Notes: generated from the letters alone by a model not told the origin. A stretch of 64,000 bases of DNA from Heyndrickxia camelliae (GCF_002844575.1 NZ_PIQO01000010.1:1-64000); one strand, 5' to 3'; counted from the stretch's first letter, positions 15,478-25,190 are shown. Translations and numbers: made by a program.

Positions 15478-17706
15478 ATGAGTACAACCAAAACGTATAT
15501 CCAAGAATGGCAGCAAGCTCTGCAACAAGAGATTAATCACTTAAAAAAGTTCGGTGGAAGCCGTTATTCTATAACAAATGGCAGGCTGATATCTAATGAC
15601 GGACCATATAGTTATTATTTTGATACAGCTATCTCATTAAGGATACCTGTAGGTTCCTCTATAAAATTGGAATGGGGAACAATGAAAAGCAGCGGAAAGG
15701 TGCTTTCTTCTGAGGGGAGGGGAATTATTCTTTCATTAGAACAGAACTTTGGCGATCTCATCCCGGATGCTTATCTACTGCATGACCCTTGGGAATTGCT
15801 TGAACATTTAATAGAGCGATTGGATGAAGTGAAAAAAAGCAAACAAAAGCGGTTACGAGTGCGGAGATTAATGAATCCCTCCATGGAAACCAAACATCCT
15901 AAGGAGAAAATCAAGAGTAATGTCCATGAATTGATTTTGAGGTCTAAATATAATCCTGCCACATTCGTCTGGGGTCCGCCGGGTACTGGAAAGACATATA
16001 CTTTGGCCAGGGTAGCAGCTAATAAATATTTTCAAAAGAAAAAAGTATTAATATTATCCCATAGCAATCAAGCAGTCGATGTATTGATGAATGAATTGAC
16101 GGATTTTATTAAAAGGAAAAAAAGATTCAAGGTAGGAGATGTGCTTCGTTATGGGGGGAACAGCGGGGAAACGCTATCTGCTCATCCCGATATTACCACA
16201 AGTCTTCTTATTGAAAACCAGGACCCTCTTCTTTACAAGGATAAAGAGAGACTAGTTAAAGAAAAGAGTAACTTAAAGCAAGATTTAACCAGTTCTTTCA
16301 GTAAACGCGATTCTGATCATTTGTTGGAACTAGAAACCAAACTTTCTAGAATACTAGAAAAGGTCAGGAAGAAAGAAGTTCAATTAGTGAAGGACGCATT
16401 CATTGTAGGCACGACACTGGCAAAGGCGGCAAGTGATAATGCAGTAAATCAACAGGAATATGATATTGTCATTCTGGATGAGGCAAGTATGGCCTATGTA
16501 CCACAAGCAGCTTTTGCCGCAAGTCTAGGTAAGCGAGTTATTATTTGCGGTGACTTTAAGCAGCTGCCTCCGATTGCCTCGAGCCGTAATGCACTTGTGG
16601 GCGAATGGATGAAAGAAGATGTGTTCCATAAGGCTGGTGTAGTGGAATGGTTGAACAAAGGGAAGCTTCATCCCCAGCTCTTTTTATTAAAAAAACAGCG
16701 TAGGATGCATCCGGATATTTCCGCTTTTACAAATCGGTATATTTATCATTCATTAGTCGAGGATCACGAAAGTGTGATTAAAAGCAGAAATAACATTACT
16801 TACCTTGCTCCTTTTAAAGAACAAGCTGCTGTGCTTCTGGATACGAGTTTCACGGGCCTACATTGTATAAGCGACAGGGCAACCAATTCGAGATTCAATC
16901 TATGGCAGCTACTGCTGTCTTTTCAATTGCTCCATGAAGCATATGTAGGTGGAGCTAAATCAATCGGGTATGTGACGCCTTACCGCGCCCAGGCGAATCT
17001 TATGGAATTGCTGCTTGAAGACATTTATGAAAAAGAGCGTAATGTGACGGATATTATCGCCGCAACTGTCCACCGATTTCAGGGGAGTGAACGTGATGTG
17101 ATGATATTTGATACAGTTGATAGTGATCCGCAAGATCGAGCTGGAATGTTAGTCACTGGCAAAGACAGCGAACGTTTGATTAACGTAGCCATTACGAGAA
17201 CGAAAGGAAAATTTCTTCACGTTAGTAACAGGGATTTTATCAAAAGGCATATTTATAAAGGAAAAACACTACGGCAACTTGTTGACCATCAGGTTGAAAA
17301 CAAACAAATAGTCACAACGAAAGAAATAGGTTCATGGATTCGAAACCAACACCCGAAATTAAGATGGATTCATGCGCGCAAAGTGGAAGCAGTTTTTCGC
17401 GACCTAAGATCAGCAAAGTCATCGATTACTATCTCTCTACCAAAGGGAACTAAATTAACCGAAGAATGGAATAAGCAGTTAATAAATAGAGGAAAACAAA
17501 TAAAATTGACGGTTATTTCGCAGCACAGATGTAGTGAATGCGATGTTTGGCTAGAAGAGAGCTTACCATTTCCGTTTGTGATGGTGGATGAAAAGGTTTT
17601 GTGGCTGGGAATTCCACTCGAAGGAGCAAGAGGAGTCCAACCTCCCTTTGTAGCAGCTAGACTTAGTTCCAGTAATGTGTGTGAGTATGTATTAAAACAG
17701 ATATAG
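15478..17706 (+). CDS. Superfamily 1 helicase (AAA_11/AAA_12, Upf1/DNA2-like)
   Basis: A 742-residue protein. After an N-terminal region of about 150 residues comes Walker A, GPPGTGKT (Lys172), an insert with a charged coiled stretch (about 255-300), and Walker B LDEAS (Asp334-Glu335). Later motifs are GDFKQLPPIAS, LKKQRRMHP, TPYRAQANLM and ATVHRFQGSERDVMIFDTV, then INVAITRTKG. This is the SF1B layout of enzymes that unwind DNA or RNA with ATP. The last 140 residues form an extra domain with KSSITISLPK and HRCSECDVWLEE, possibly a degenerate phospholipase-D-like fold. The ATG follows AAGGGGAAG. The gene stands alone; its cellular role is unknown. Confidence 0.85.
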   Translation: MSTTKTYIQEWQQALQQEINHLKKFGGSRYSITNGRLISNDGPYSYYFDTAISLRIPVGSSIKLEWGTMKSSGKVLSSEGRGIILSLEQNFGDLIPDAYLLHDPWELLEHLIERLDEVKKSKQKRLRVRRLMNPSMETKHPKEKIKSNVHELILRSKYNPATFVWGPPGTGKTYTLARVAANKYFQKKKVLILSHSNQAVDVLMNELTDFIKRKKRFKVGDVLRYGGNSGETLSAHPDITTSLLIENQDPLLYKDKERLVKEKSNLKQDLTSSFSKRDSDHLLELETKLSRILEKVRKKEVQLVKDAFIVGTTLAKAASDNAVNQQEYDIVILDEASMAYVPQAAFAASLGKRVIICGDFKQLPPIASSRNALVGEWMKEDVFHKAGVVEWLNKGKLHPQLFLLKKQRRMHPDISAFTNRYIYHSLVEDHESVIKSRNNITYLAPFKEQAAVLLDTSFTGLHCISDRATNSRFNLWQLLLSFQLLHEAYVGGAKSIGYVTPYRAQANLMELLLEDIYEKERNVTDIIAATVHRFQGSERDVMIFDTVDSDPQDRAGMLVTGKDSERLINVAITRTKGKFLHVSNRDFIKRHIYKGKTLRQLVDHQVENKQIVTTKEIGSWIRNQHPKLRWIHARKVEAVFRDLRSAKSSITISLPKGTKLTEEWNKQLINRGKQIKLTVISQHRCSECDVWLEESLPFPFVMVDEKVLWLGIPLEGARGVQPPFVAARLSSSNVCEYVLKQI

Positions 17707-17888
17707 TTAAGTTGTGTAGCACTAGGAATGTTATCATATGCTCAAGCTAACTTTTACGGTCAGTAAATTCATATTTATTTCCTTTGTTTTTATCCATGCC
17801 CAAAAATTAGCACTTAATTTTATGAGTAATGGCTTTAAGAATCATAGAGAAAATGATGATGTTTTGTTTTGGAGGAGGAAAGATAATT

Positions 17889-18524
17889 GTGACATGGGAA
17901 ATCCTCAACATTATTGGTACCCTTGCGTTTGTTATAAGTGGTGCCCTTGTTGCGATAGAAGAGAAATATGATATCTTAGGAGTTTATGTCCTAGGATTTA
18001 TTACTGCTTTTGGTGGTGGGTTAATCCGTAATCTCTTAATTGATATACCCATACGAACCATTTGGGAGCAAGATTTTTTATTTGGAATTGCATTTTTGGT
18101 TATAACGGTAGTCCTGATAATCCCATCAAAATGGATTCTTCAGTGGCAAAAATGGATTGTTTTTTTCGATGCTATTGGTTTGGGCGCCTTTGCTATACAA
18201 GGTGCAAATTTTGCCGTTTCCATAAAAGCTCCATTCATTGCAATAGTCATTGCTTCCACCATGACAGGAGCGGGTGGAGGAATGCTAAGAGATGTTTTCG
18301 CAGGAAGAAAACCAATGATTTTCCATTCGGACATTTATGCACTTTGGGCAGCTTTAGCCGGTATGGCGATTGGTTTGAACATAGTAAATGGTCCTTATAT
18401 GACATTTTTTCTTCTCATGTTAATTGTGATTTGCAGAATGTTATCTGTTTACTATGCTTGGAATTTACCACAAGGTATTAAGTGGAATGACCAACAGAGC
18501 ATGAATAATAAGCGGGATGCCTGA
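17889..18524 (+). CDS. TRIC/UPF0126 family membrane protein (YvgT-like)
   Basis: A 211-residue protein with about seven hydrophobic segments and two internal repeats, each with the family signature: TAFGGGLIRN in the first half and TMTGAGGGMLRDVFAG in the second. Bacterial TRIC proteins form trimeric cation channels; older annotation calls them UPF0126. I choose GTG at 17889 (VTWEILNIIG) because GGAGGAGGAAAG ends eight bases before it. The frame extends upstream to 17829, but those residues are poor and overlap the ribosome site. It is monocistronic with a strong terminator. Confidence 0.85.
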   Translation: MTWEILNIIGTLAFVISGALVAIEEKYDILGVYVLGFITAFGGGLIRNLLIDIPIRTIWEQDFLFGIAFLVITVVLIIPSKWILQWQKWIVFFDAIGLGAFAIQGANFAVSIKAPFIAIVIASTMTGAGGGMLRDVFAGRKPMIFHSDIYALWAALAGMAIGLNIVNGPYMTFFLLMLIVICRMLSVYYAWNLPQGIKWNDQQSMNNKRDA

Positions 18525-18555
18525 TAACTTGAAGTTTGTCTTTAAGTGGGGTTTG

Positions 18556-18604
18556 CTAAAAAGCTGCTCTTTCATCTACAGCAGAAAGTGCAGCTTTTTT
18601 TATT
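18556..18604 (+). terminator. Terminator of the TRIC gene
   Basis: AAGCTGC-T-CTTTC pairs with GAAAG-T-GCAGCTT across a short loop, followed by TTTTTT and ATTT. Confidence 0.85.
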
Positions 18605-18636
18605 TAGTCGACAGTTCATTTATTTATTGTACAAGT

Positions 18637-19440
18637 TTAACTTTTTTTAGATGTTGGTGCAGGGGATAAAACAGATGCTAGCTTTTCGTATACAGGCAAT
18701 GTTGGTGCAATAATAACCTTTCCGCTACCTCTAAAGGTTTGAAGCAATCCTTCCCCGGAAGCCACAGAACCGAAAATGCTTTTTGTCGATTTTTCAACGG
18801 TAAAATCAATGTTGCCAACTCGGAATAGTGTGAAGTTTCCATCAACCTGAACCATTTCATTTTGCATTTCAAATTCAACAAGCTCCTCCTCTGGAACAGG
18901 AATTTCAAATACACAATATCCGCTTCCGGAAACTTTTGTTTGAAAGAGACCTTCCCCACCAACAATAGCGGAAGAAATATTTTTCATTGCTTGTACAGAA
19001 ACCGATACAGTGGATTCACAGCAGTAAAACAGACCTTTATCGGCAATCATTTCTTCGTTATTCAGTTCAACAATTAGGTAGTGTTTGAAACTTGGTTCCA
19101 GATAAATCACCCCGCTACCTTGGTATTGCGGTTTAATGGCAGATTCATTGGTTAAAACGTTAGAGGCAAGTCCTTTTAAAAATCCTTTGGCACCAGTTCC
19201 ACCTAAGCTTCTTAATGTAATATTTCCTTTCATAAACTGTAAAGCACCGGATTCCGCTGTTAAGGAACTATTTTTTAATGTAATCCTGACTTGTCTTAAT
19301 TTGATATTGGATTGTTGAGCGAAATATAATCTTTCCGCAACAGAAAAATTATCATTTCCGCCTAAATTTTGATATTCTAAAATTTCAATTTTGATATTTT
19401 GATTTTCAACAAAATTAATAACTTTATATGCTTCCGACAT
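18637..19440 (-). CDS. AIM24 family protein
   Basis: A 267-residue soluble beta-rich protein with the AIM24 pattern: SGALQFMKGNI, the Gly-rich GTGAKGFLKGL, YQGSGVIYLEP, GEGLFQTKVSGSGYC and GEGLLQTFRGSGKVIIAP. AIM24 (TIM2-like) proteins are widespread; the bacterial function is not established. ATG 19440 follows AAGGGGAA. It is convergent with the TRIC gene and probably alone in its transcript. Confidence 0.85.
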   Translation of the reverse strand: MSEAYKVINFVENQNIKIEILEYQNLGGNDNFSVAERLYFAQQSNIKLRQVRITLKNSSLTAESGALQFMKGNITLRSLGGTGAKGFLKGLASNVLTNESAIKPQYQGSGVIYLEPSFKHYLIVELNNEEMIADKGLFYCCESTVSVSVQAMKNISSAIVGGEGLFQTKVSGSGYCVFEIPVPEEELVEFEMQNEMVQVDGNFTLFRVGNIDFTVEKSTKSIFGSVASGEGLLQTFRGSGKVIIAPTLPVYEKLASVLSPAPTSKKS

Positions 19441-19670
19441 TGCAATTCCCCTTTTTCGCTATTTTTTTGATTATAAATGTTTATAGACTAATGTATGACT
19501 TATTAATATAAAAACTTTATATTAATAGGATAATTATACAATATGCGCTTCAGAAAATGGTATTATATTCCTATAAGGAATATCGAAATTTTAGAAAAAG
19601 AAGTGGAAGCAAGTGAGGAATATTTATGAGTTCATGGGATAATTACCGGTGATCAGGTGGGGATAAACCC

Positions 19671-19712
19671 AAAAAGATGGACCTAGAAATCTCATTTTAG
19701 GCTCCATCTTTT
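19671..19712 (-). terminator. Terminator of the coat protein gene
   Basis: On the minus strand AAGATGGAGCCTA pairs with TAGGTCCATCTT (one mismatch), then TTT; it lies just after the stop at 19719. Confidence 0.75.
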
Positions 19713-19718
19713 ATAAAT

Positions 19719-20345
19719 TTATTGATAAAGCTGATCACTATTTCCTACAGTAGGATTTTGGTGATTAGCCATATACTGCTGAAATTGAGCCGAATTTTCC
19801 GGAACAATTTGATACATAGAACCGATTTTCGAAATATCTTCCGGATTTGCATTTTCAACCGGATAATACCCTTTGGAAGCCATGTATTGCCACATGTCAT
19901 AGGCATGAGAACAGCTCATCATAAATGCTGTTTGGCAGAAGGAACGAATTTCTGGATTAACCATCTCCATTGCAGACCAAGCGTATTCACGGCCAGCTCT
20001 TTTTAGTGTTAATAAATAGGCTGTGGCCATTTCGCGGTCATTCATATTTTCTACTATCGTTCTAGGTTGGATGGCTGGAGCGGGTTGCACCATTTGTAAG
20101 GTTTCGTTAGTGACTTTAGTGTCTTCCCTTAACAATGGCAATTCCTTTTTAGCACCATCTATTTTGTTCAAAAATTCTACCTTCATATTGTAGTCCCTTA
20201 TATGAAGTGGGAGATGTCTTTCCAGAATCGCTTTAAATTCAGGATTCTGAACATGATGAAGCATGTACCCCATATTAGTTATGGAGTTTACGCAGCTCAT
20301 GGTTAATTCATTTAAGTCATGTAATTCGTGTGCAGCTAATTTCAT
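19719..20345 (-). CDS. CotF-like spore coat protein
   Basis: A 208-residue protein with the coat F domain of the ferritin-like helical type. It has HELHDLNELTMSCVNSITNM at the start, HLPLHIRDYNMKVEF, a central Pro-rich linker (about 90-105), and a second half TAYLLTLKRAGREYAW with YDMWQYMASKGYYPVENANP. In Bacillus such proteins sit in the spore coat; some paralogues are merely sporulation-associated. The ATG at 20345 follows GGAGGG. It supports an endospore-forming host. Confidence 0.85.
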   Translation of the reverse strand: MKLAAHELHDLNELTMSCVNSITNMGYMLHHVQNPEFKAILERHLPLHIRDYNMKVEFLNKIDGAKKELPLLREDTKVTNETLQMVQPAPAIQPRTIVENMNDREMATAYLLTLKRAGREYAWSAMEMVNPEIRSFCQTAFMMSCSHAYDMWQYMASKGYYPVENANPEDISKIGSMYQIVPENSAQFQQYMANHQNPTVGNSDQLYQ

Positions 20346-20767
20346 TGTTTTCCCTCCGCTAATTATTTCATTGCATTCCTTATGTTGTACAGAATGAAAC
20401 GAAAAATACAGCCTTTATTTGAGGAAAAGGTCTGACCATTGGAAGGGGAATAAATTACTTTGTTTACATATACAAAAAAACGCATCGGATTAGATACCGC
20501 CCCCGAAATTACAGTGAAAAAATCTAACTTTCGGGGGTCGGTACCATGTTAAAACCATACGTTTTTGTTACTACTCTCATTTTATATGTGTTTCCTCTTT
20601 TTCCGAACTCAAAATCCGTTATTCGTGTTTGAGGAAACTGATAAATCAGCCCGATGGTATTTTAGCTAATTAGCGGAATGTATGTCCGATAATAAGGAGA
20701 AAATCCCATCTTTGTCATAGATAATGGATGCATGGCCATCTAAGCACCATAATGGCCGCTCCTTATA
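20346..20767. other. Intergenic stretch with an inverted repeat
   Basis: No gene. ACCGCCCCCGAAA (20496-20508) is followed by TTTCGGGGGTCGGT (20529-20542), a 13-bp near-perfect inverted repeat with no T-tract. A degenerate copy of the repeat unit seen near 45.3 kb lies at 20670-20690. Confidence 0.5.
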
Positions 20768-21127
20768 TTAATACCCAACCTCAACAGATGCGACAACGAT
20801 GTACATCTTGTCATTCACATCGCCTTTTTCCTCGATGACGATTCCGCTTGTGGTTAGCATACCACCATCCATCACTTCTACTGATACTTTTCCAAAAGGG
20901 ATTGCCTGTTTTACAGCATTAATATCAAGCTTCTCCTTGTCACAAGGAACGGCAAGTTTTACATTTACAACCATATTGTCTAAGCTATTATCCGGCAGTA
21001 CAGATTTGATGCCCGGCATCGAGTTATAGTGAATAGCATTCTTTATTGCACGAACGGCTGCTTTTGTAATGTCTTGTCCATGAACATCAATTCCCATTCC
21101 AGTTTCAATAAACATTAGTTGTTCCAT
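20768..21127 (-). CDS. Lin0512 family protein
   Basis: A 119-residue protein matching Lin0512: FIETGMGIDVHGQDITKAAV at the start, SVLPDNSLDNMVVNVKLAVP, a middle KVSVEVMDGGMLTTSGI and a final ASVEVGY. Members are ring-forming small proteins of unknown function, often near hydantoin or amino-acid metabolism genes. A GGTGAAT ribosome site precedes the ATG. It is monocistronic. Confidence 0.8.
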   Translation of the reverse strand: MEQLMFIETGMGIDVHGQDITKAAVRAIKNAIHYNSMPGIKSVLPDNSLDNMVVNVKLAVPCDKEKLDINAVKQAIPFGKVSVEVMDGGMLTTSGIVIEEKGDVNDKMYIVVASVEVGY

Positions 21128-21400
21128 CGATCATTCACCTCAAATTTTGTATTTGATTCTATTTTATCAAAAAGCTCGAGTATAACCATACCAAAGCATA
21201 TTATAAAAAAGCTACTCTTTGATAGAAGAAATAGCTGTTAAGAAGATTTACCTATTTGGAATCCAAGCCGTTTGTGTTCTTTTTGAAAACTATTCCTTTC
21301 ACACGCAAACAAAAGAGTGTGAAATTTTTTAAGAATTTGGCTAAGATAAAAATAGATTGTTAATTTAATAAGATGATGTTCTGTTTGCATAACAGGAAGA

Positions 21401-23050
21401 TTGAATAGGAAACATGAGAACCGTTTCAAGGGGGAAAGGCGCCTGAATACAAAAAAGCATTCACTTCAAACAAAAATTATCGGCCTGGTGTTATTATTGG
21501 GATTATTGTTAATTTTGCTGCTGACTGTATTTTATAGTGTTATGGAAAGTAAGCAAATAGAGGAAAATAGGGGCAGAATGGCATTGCAGATATCGAAAAC
21601 AGTCTCGGTTATTCCAACTATCATTTCTGCATTTCAAACAAGTGATCCTTCTAAGACAATACAGCCGATTGCAGAAAAAATCCGTAAAGAAACTGGAGCT
21701 GAATTTGTAGTTATTGGGAATAAAGAGGGGATTAGATATTCGCACCCGTTAAAATCGATGATTGGAAAGAAAATGCGGGGCGGAGATAATGAGAAAGCTC
21801 TTCATAATGGAGATTATTATGTTTCAAAGGCAAAAGGGTCACTAGGTCCATCGATAAGAGGGAAATCCCCGATTTTAAATAAAAATGGCGATGTTATCGG
21901 AATCGTTTCCGTTGGATTCTTGTTAGAAGATATCCAACATCAAATTTTGAAAAACGTCTTGAAAGTTATCTTTGTTTCTGTCTTCGCCCTGTTGATTTCG
22001 CTAATTGGCAGCATTTTGTTGGCGAGGAATATTCGTAAAGATACTCTTGGTTTGGAACCATATGAAATTGCTGCTCTTTATAAAGAAAAAAACGCGGTGC
22101 TTCATGGCGTTAAAGAGGGAATTTTGGCCATTGATCAGGACGGATACATTACAATGATGAATCAACCTGCTAAAAGACTATTACAAATTAAAGGATCCGT
22201 TCGCCATTTAAAAGTTGATGGGCTGTTTTCTTCTGATTATTTATATAAAGTTTTAAAATCAGGAAATCCATTAATTGATAAAGAAGTGGTCTGGAAAGAA
22301 AAAAAGGTTATCGTAAATTGCACTCCGCTCAATGATGAGAACGGTATAAGTGGAGTAGTTGCTTCCTTTCGCGATAAGACGGAGATCGAACATATGTTAA
22401 ACACCATTTCAGAGGTTAAACAATATTCGGAAGATCTTCGTGCACAAACACATGAATTTACAAATAAATTATATGTATTATTGGGCTTGCTTCAGCTGGG
22501 CGAATATGAACAAGCAGTTGAAATGATTCAAACAGAGACAAAAGTATTGCAGATTCAGAATTCGATTGTTTTTAACCAAATCAAAGATACGAAAATCCAG
22601 GCAATTTTATTAGGGAAATTGGGGAAGGCATCGGAAAAGAAAATTACATTTGAGATTGTAAAGGATAGTTACTTAGATATATTACCGCCCCATTTTAAGC
22701 TTTCAAATCTAATATTGATTATTGGAAATTTGATTGATAACGCGTTTGAAGCAGTCTATGATGTGGAATTTCCAACAGTAAAATTTTTTGCTACTGATCT
22801 TGGCAGTGATATCATTTTTGAGATTTCTGATAATGGGAAAGGAATTAGTGAAATAGATATTCCACTTCTATTTCATAAAGGATTTACAACAAAAAATGGG
22901 ACAGAACCAAGAGGGTTTGGACTTTCCAATGCTGAAGAAGCTGTTCGTGAGATGAACGGGATGATAGAGGTGCAAAGTAATGAAGGGAGTGGAACCGTTT
23001 TTACGGTATATCTTCCTAAAAGACATGAAGGGGATGAGGAGCTTGGATAA
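21401..23050 (+). CDS. Sensor histidine kinase, CitS/DcuS/MalK type
   Basis: Up to 549 residues. A membrane segment (about 25-47) is followed by an extracytoplasmic sensor domain (about 50-178, with RYSHP and GDYYVSKAKGSLGPSIRGKSP, as in citrate/C4-dicarboxylate sensors). Next come a second membrane segment (about 183-205), a cytoplasmic PAS domain (about 220-330), the phospho-acceptor His351 in RAQTHEFTNKL, and an ATPase domain with NLIDNAFEA, DNGKGI and GFGLSNA. The start is uncertain: TTG 21401 has a weak site, while CTG 21443 sits behind AAGGGGGAAAGG. It overlaps the response regulator gene by 17 bases and probably controls the CitMHS carrier downstream. Confidence 0.9.
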   Translation: MNRKHENRFKGERRLNTKKHSLQTKIIGLVLLLGLLLILLLTVFYSVMESKQIEENRGRMALQISKTVSVIPTIISAFQTSDPSKTIQPIAEKIRKETGAEFVVIGNKEGIRYSHPLKSMIGKKMRGGDNEKALHNGDYYVSKAKGSLGPSIRGKSPILNKNGDVIGIVSVGFLLEDIQHQILKNVLKVIFVSVFALLISLIGSILLARNIRKDTLGLEPYEIAALYKEKNAVLHGVKEGILAIDQDGYITMMNQPAKRLLQIKGSVRHLKVDGLFSSDYLYKVLKSGNPLIDKEVVWKEKKVIVNCTPLNDENGISGVVASFRDKTEIEHMLNTISEVKQYSEDLRAQTHEFTNKLYVLLGLLQLGEYEQAVEMIQTETKVLQIQNSIVFNQIKDTKIQAILLGKLGKASEKKITFEIVKDSYLDILPPHFKLSNLILIIGNLIDNAFEAVYDVEFPTVKFFATDLGSDIIFEISDNGKGISEIDIPLLFHKGFTTKNGTEPRGFGLSNAEEAVREMNGMIEVQSNEGSGTVFTVYLPKRHEGDEELG

Positions 23051-23726
23051 AATCAAATCAGTTATCGCAGAAGATGACTTTCGAATCGCAGATATTCATG
23101 AGAAATTTTTGAAACAGTTTGAAGAAATTGAGGTCGTAGGTAAAGCACTGAATGGAGAGCAAACGCTTCTGTTACTAGAAGAAAATCATCCAGATTTATT
23201 GCTGCTTGATGTGTATATGCCTGATTTATTAGGTTCTGATTTACTGCCAATGATTCGGGAACGATTTCCAAAGGTAAGCATTATTATGATCACGGCAGCA
23301 ACGGACAAAGCTTTTTTGGAAAAAGCATTAAACTATGGGGTTGAAAACTATTTAATCAAACCGGTAGATAGGGATAGATTTAACGAAGTCATCTATGATT
23401 ATATAAAAAAGCACTCTCTTCTATTGTCGAATCAAGAGGTAACTCAGAATTATGCTGACCTTCTCTTTGGTAAAAAAGTGGATGCAACTGGAGGGAAGGG
23501 GAAAGGGTTGCCGAAAGGAATCGATGAAATCACGCTTGGAAAAGTGAAAAAGGTCTTGCAAATAAAAAATAACGGTCTTTCCGCTGAAGAGGTGGGGAAG
23601 GAAATTGGTGCATCCCGGATTACTGCCCGACGATATTTAGAATATCTCTCCTCGATTAGAGAAGTTAAAACGGAGGTTGTTTATGGAATTGTGGGGAGAC
23701 CGGAAAGAAAATATTATCCTATTTAG
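23034..23726 (+). CDS. Response regulator, CitT/DcuR/MalR type
   Basis: A 230-residue protein. The receiver domain (about 1-125) has the acidic pair EDD near the start, phospho-acceptor Asp59 in LLLLDVYMPD, and the conserved Lys in NYLIKPVDRD. The C-terminal part holds a helix-turn-helix (GLSAEEVGKEIGASRITARRYLEYL) of the CitT/DcuR type. ATG 23034 or TTG 23043 could be the start; AAGGGG upstream suits the TTG better, but the difference is three residues. The gene overlaps the kinase gene, so they are translationally coupled. A hairpin at 23725-23755 follows. Confidence 0.9.
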   Translation: MRSLDKIKSVIAEDDFRIADIHEKFLKQFEEIEVVGKALNGEQTLLLLEENHPDLLLLDVYMPDLLGSDLLPMIRERFPKVSIIMITAATDKAFLEKALNYGVENYLIKPVDRDRFNEVIYDYIKKHSLLLSNQEVTQNYADLLFGKKVDATGGKGKGLPKGIDEITLGKVKKVLQIKNNGLSAEEVGKEIGASRITARRYLEYLSSIREVKTEVVYGIVGRPERKYYPI

Positions 23727-23755
23727 AGATAACTGCGTGAAATGCAGTCATCTCT
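23725..23755 (+). terminator. Hairpin after the response regulator gene
   Basis: AGAGAT-A-ACTGC pairs with GCAGT-C-ATCTCT around a GTGAAAT loop. The T-tract is poor (ATTCATCT), so some read-through into the carrier gene is possible. Confidence 0.5.
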
Positions 23756-23832
23756 ATTCATCTATGATTATATTTGTCTCTTGTGAACGAAATGTACAAA
23801 ATAGCAATTAATTTACGATAATAACTTAATTT

Positions 23833-23846
23833 TGTAAACGTTTTCA
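23833..23846. promoter_or_regulatory. Perfect cre site (CcpA operator) before the CitMHS gene
   Basis: TGTAAACGTTTTCA matches the cre consensus at every position. It lies 52 bases upstream of the start codon, so CcpA repression by preferred sugars is likely. Confidence 0.8.
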
Positions 23847-23897
23847 CCAATAAGTATTTCGATTATTATTAATTTACTTACTAAAGGGGTGAAGACG

Positions 23898-25190
23898 ATG
23901 TTAGCTTTATTAGGATTTTTAATGATCATTGTTTTTATGCTATTAATTATGACTAAGAGACTCTCTGCCATGATTGCACTGATGGTGGTTCCTGTGGTAT
24001 TTGCATTAATCGGCGGATTCGGCAAGGACATGGGGCCAATGGCGCTTGAAGGAATCAAAAGTGTTGCTCCTACTGGAATTATGATATTATTTGCAATTCT
24101 ATTTTTTGGTATTATGATAGATGCAGGCGTATTTGATCCAATTATTTCAACAATCTTGAAGGTGGTAAAAGGTGATCCGGTTAAGATTGCGATTGGCACT
24201 GCAGTACTAGCATTATTAATCTCGCTGGACGGTGACGGAACAACCACCTATATGATCACAATCTCTGCCATGCTACCTTTATATAAACGAATTGGCATGA
24301 AACCATTAGTTCTAGCGGGAATTGCTGTATCTTCTTCTGGTGTTATGAATCTTCTTCCTTGGGGAGGACCTACTGCCAGAGCAATGACAGCGCTTCATCT
24401 TGAGATGGGCGATATTTTTACACCGGTAATCCCTAGTATGATTGGGGGAGTATTATTTGTATTGTTTATGGCCTATTGCCTTGGTAGGAAAGAACGTAAA
24501 CGAATCGGTGTTTTGGAAATAGATTATAAAACGATGTCGATGATGGCTGCAACATCAGAAGAGGCAAGCCTTAAACGTCCAAAACTAATTATTATAAACT
24601 ATCTTATAACCATCCTTTTATTAGTAGCCCTTATTAAAGAGGTGCTACCGACTACTGTCTTGTTTATGATTGGGTTTGCAATCGCAATTACTATTAATTA
24701 TCCTAATTTAAAAGAACAAAAAGAACGGATTATGCACTATGCGGATAATGCATTATCCGTTGTTTCAATGGTTTTTGCGGCAGGGATATTTACCGGAATT
24801 TTGTCAGGGACAAAAATGGTTGATGCGATGGCAAATACAGTTATCACGCATGTCCCAACTGCCCTTGGCTCACACTTTGCTATCATTACAGCTATTTTAA
24901 GTGCACCGTTTACATTTTTTATGTCCAATGATGCGTTTTATTACGGGGTACTCCCTTTATTGGCAAAAGCAGCGAGCGGATTCGGAATTGACCCGGCAGC
25001 AATTGGACGCGCTTCCCTTTTAGGATTACCCGTTCATTTATTAAGTCCTTTAGTGCCTTCCACTTATTTATTGGTTGGAATGGTAGGAGAAGACTTTGGA
25101 GATTTACAACGTTCCTTTCTAAAATGGGCTTGCGGTTCAACGCTGGTGATGATTGCAGTAGCCCTTATTTTAACTATTATTCCTTTTTAA
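23898..25190 (+). CDS. CitMHS family citrate/dicarboxylate-metal transporter
   Basis: A 430-residue membrane protein of normal family length with about 12 hydrophobic segments. Family motifs visible include ISLDGDGTTTYMITISAMLPLY, LLPWGGPTARA and FFMSNDAFYYGVLPL. CitMHS carriers take up citrate, alone or as a metal complex, with protons. ATG 23898 is better placed than GTG 23889 because AAAGGGG lies about ten bases before it. Position behind a CitST-type two-component pair and a cre site argues for a citrate or related carboxylate as substrate. Confidence 0.9.
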   Translation: MLALLGFLMIIVFMLLIMTKRLSAMIALMVVPVVFALIGGFGKDMGPMALEGIKSVAPTGIMILFAILFFGIMIDAGVFDPIISTILKVVKGDPVKIAIGTAVLALLISLDGDGTTTYMITISAMLPLYKRIGMKPLVLAGIAVSSSGVMNLLPWGGPTARAMTALHLEMGDIFTPVIPSMIGGVLFVLFMAYCLGRKERKRIGVLEIDYKTMSMMAATSEEASLKRPKLIIINYLITILLLVALIKEVLPTTVLFMIGFAIAITINYPNLKEQKERIMHYADNALSVVSMVFAAGIFTGILSGTKMVDAMANTVITHVPTALGSHFAIITAILSAPFTFFMSNDAFYYGVLPLLAKAASGFGIDPAAIGRASLLGLPVHLLSPLVPSTYLLVGMVGEDFGDLQRSFLKWACGSTLVMIAVALILTIIPF

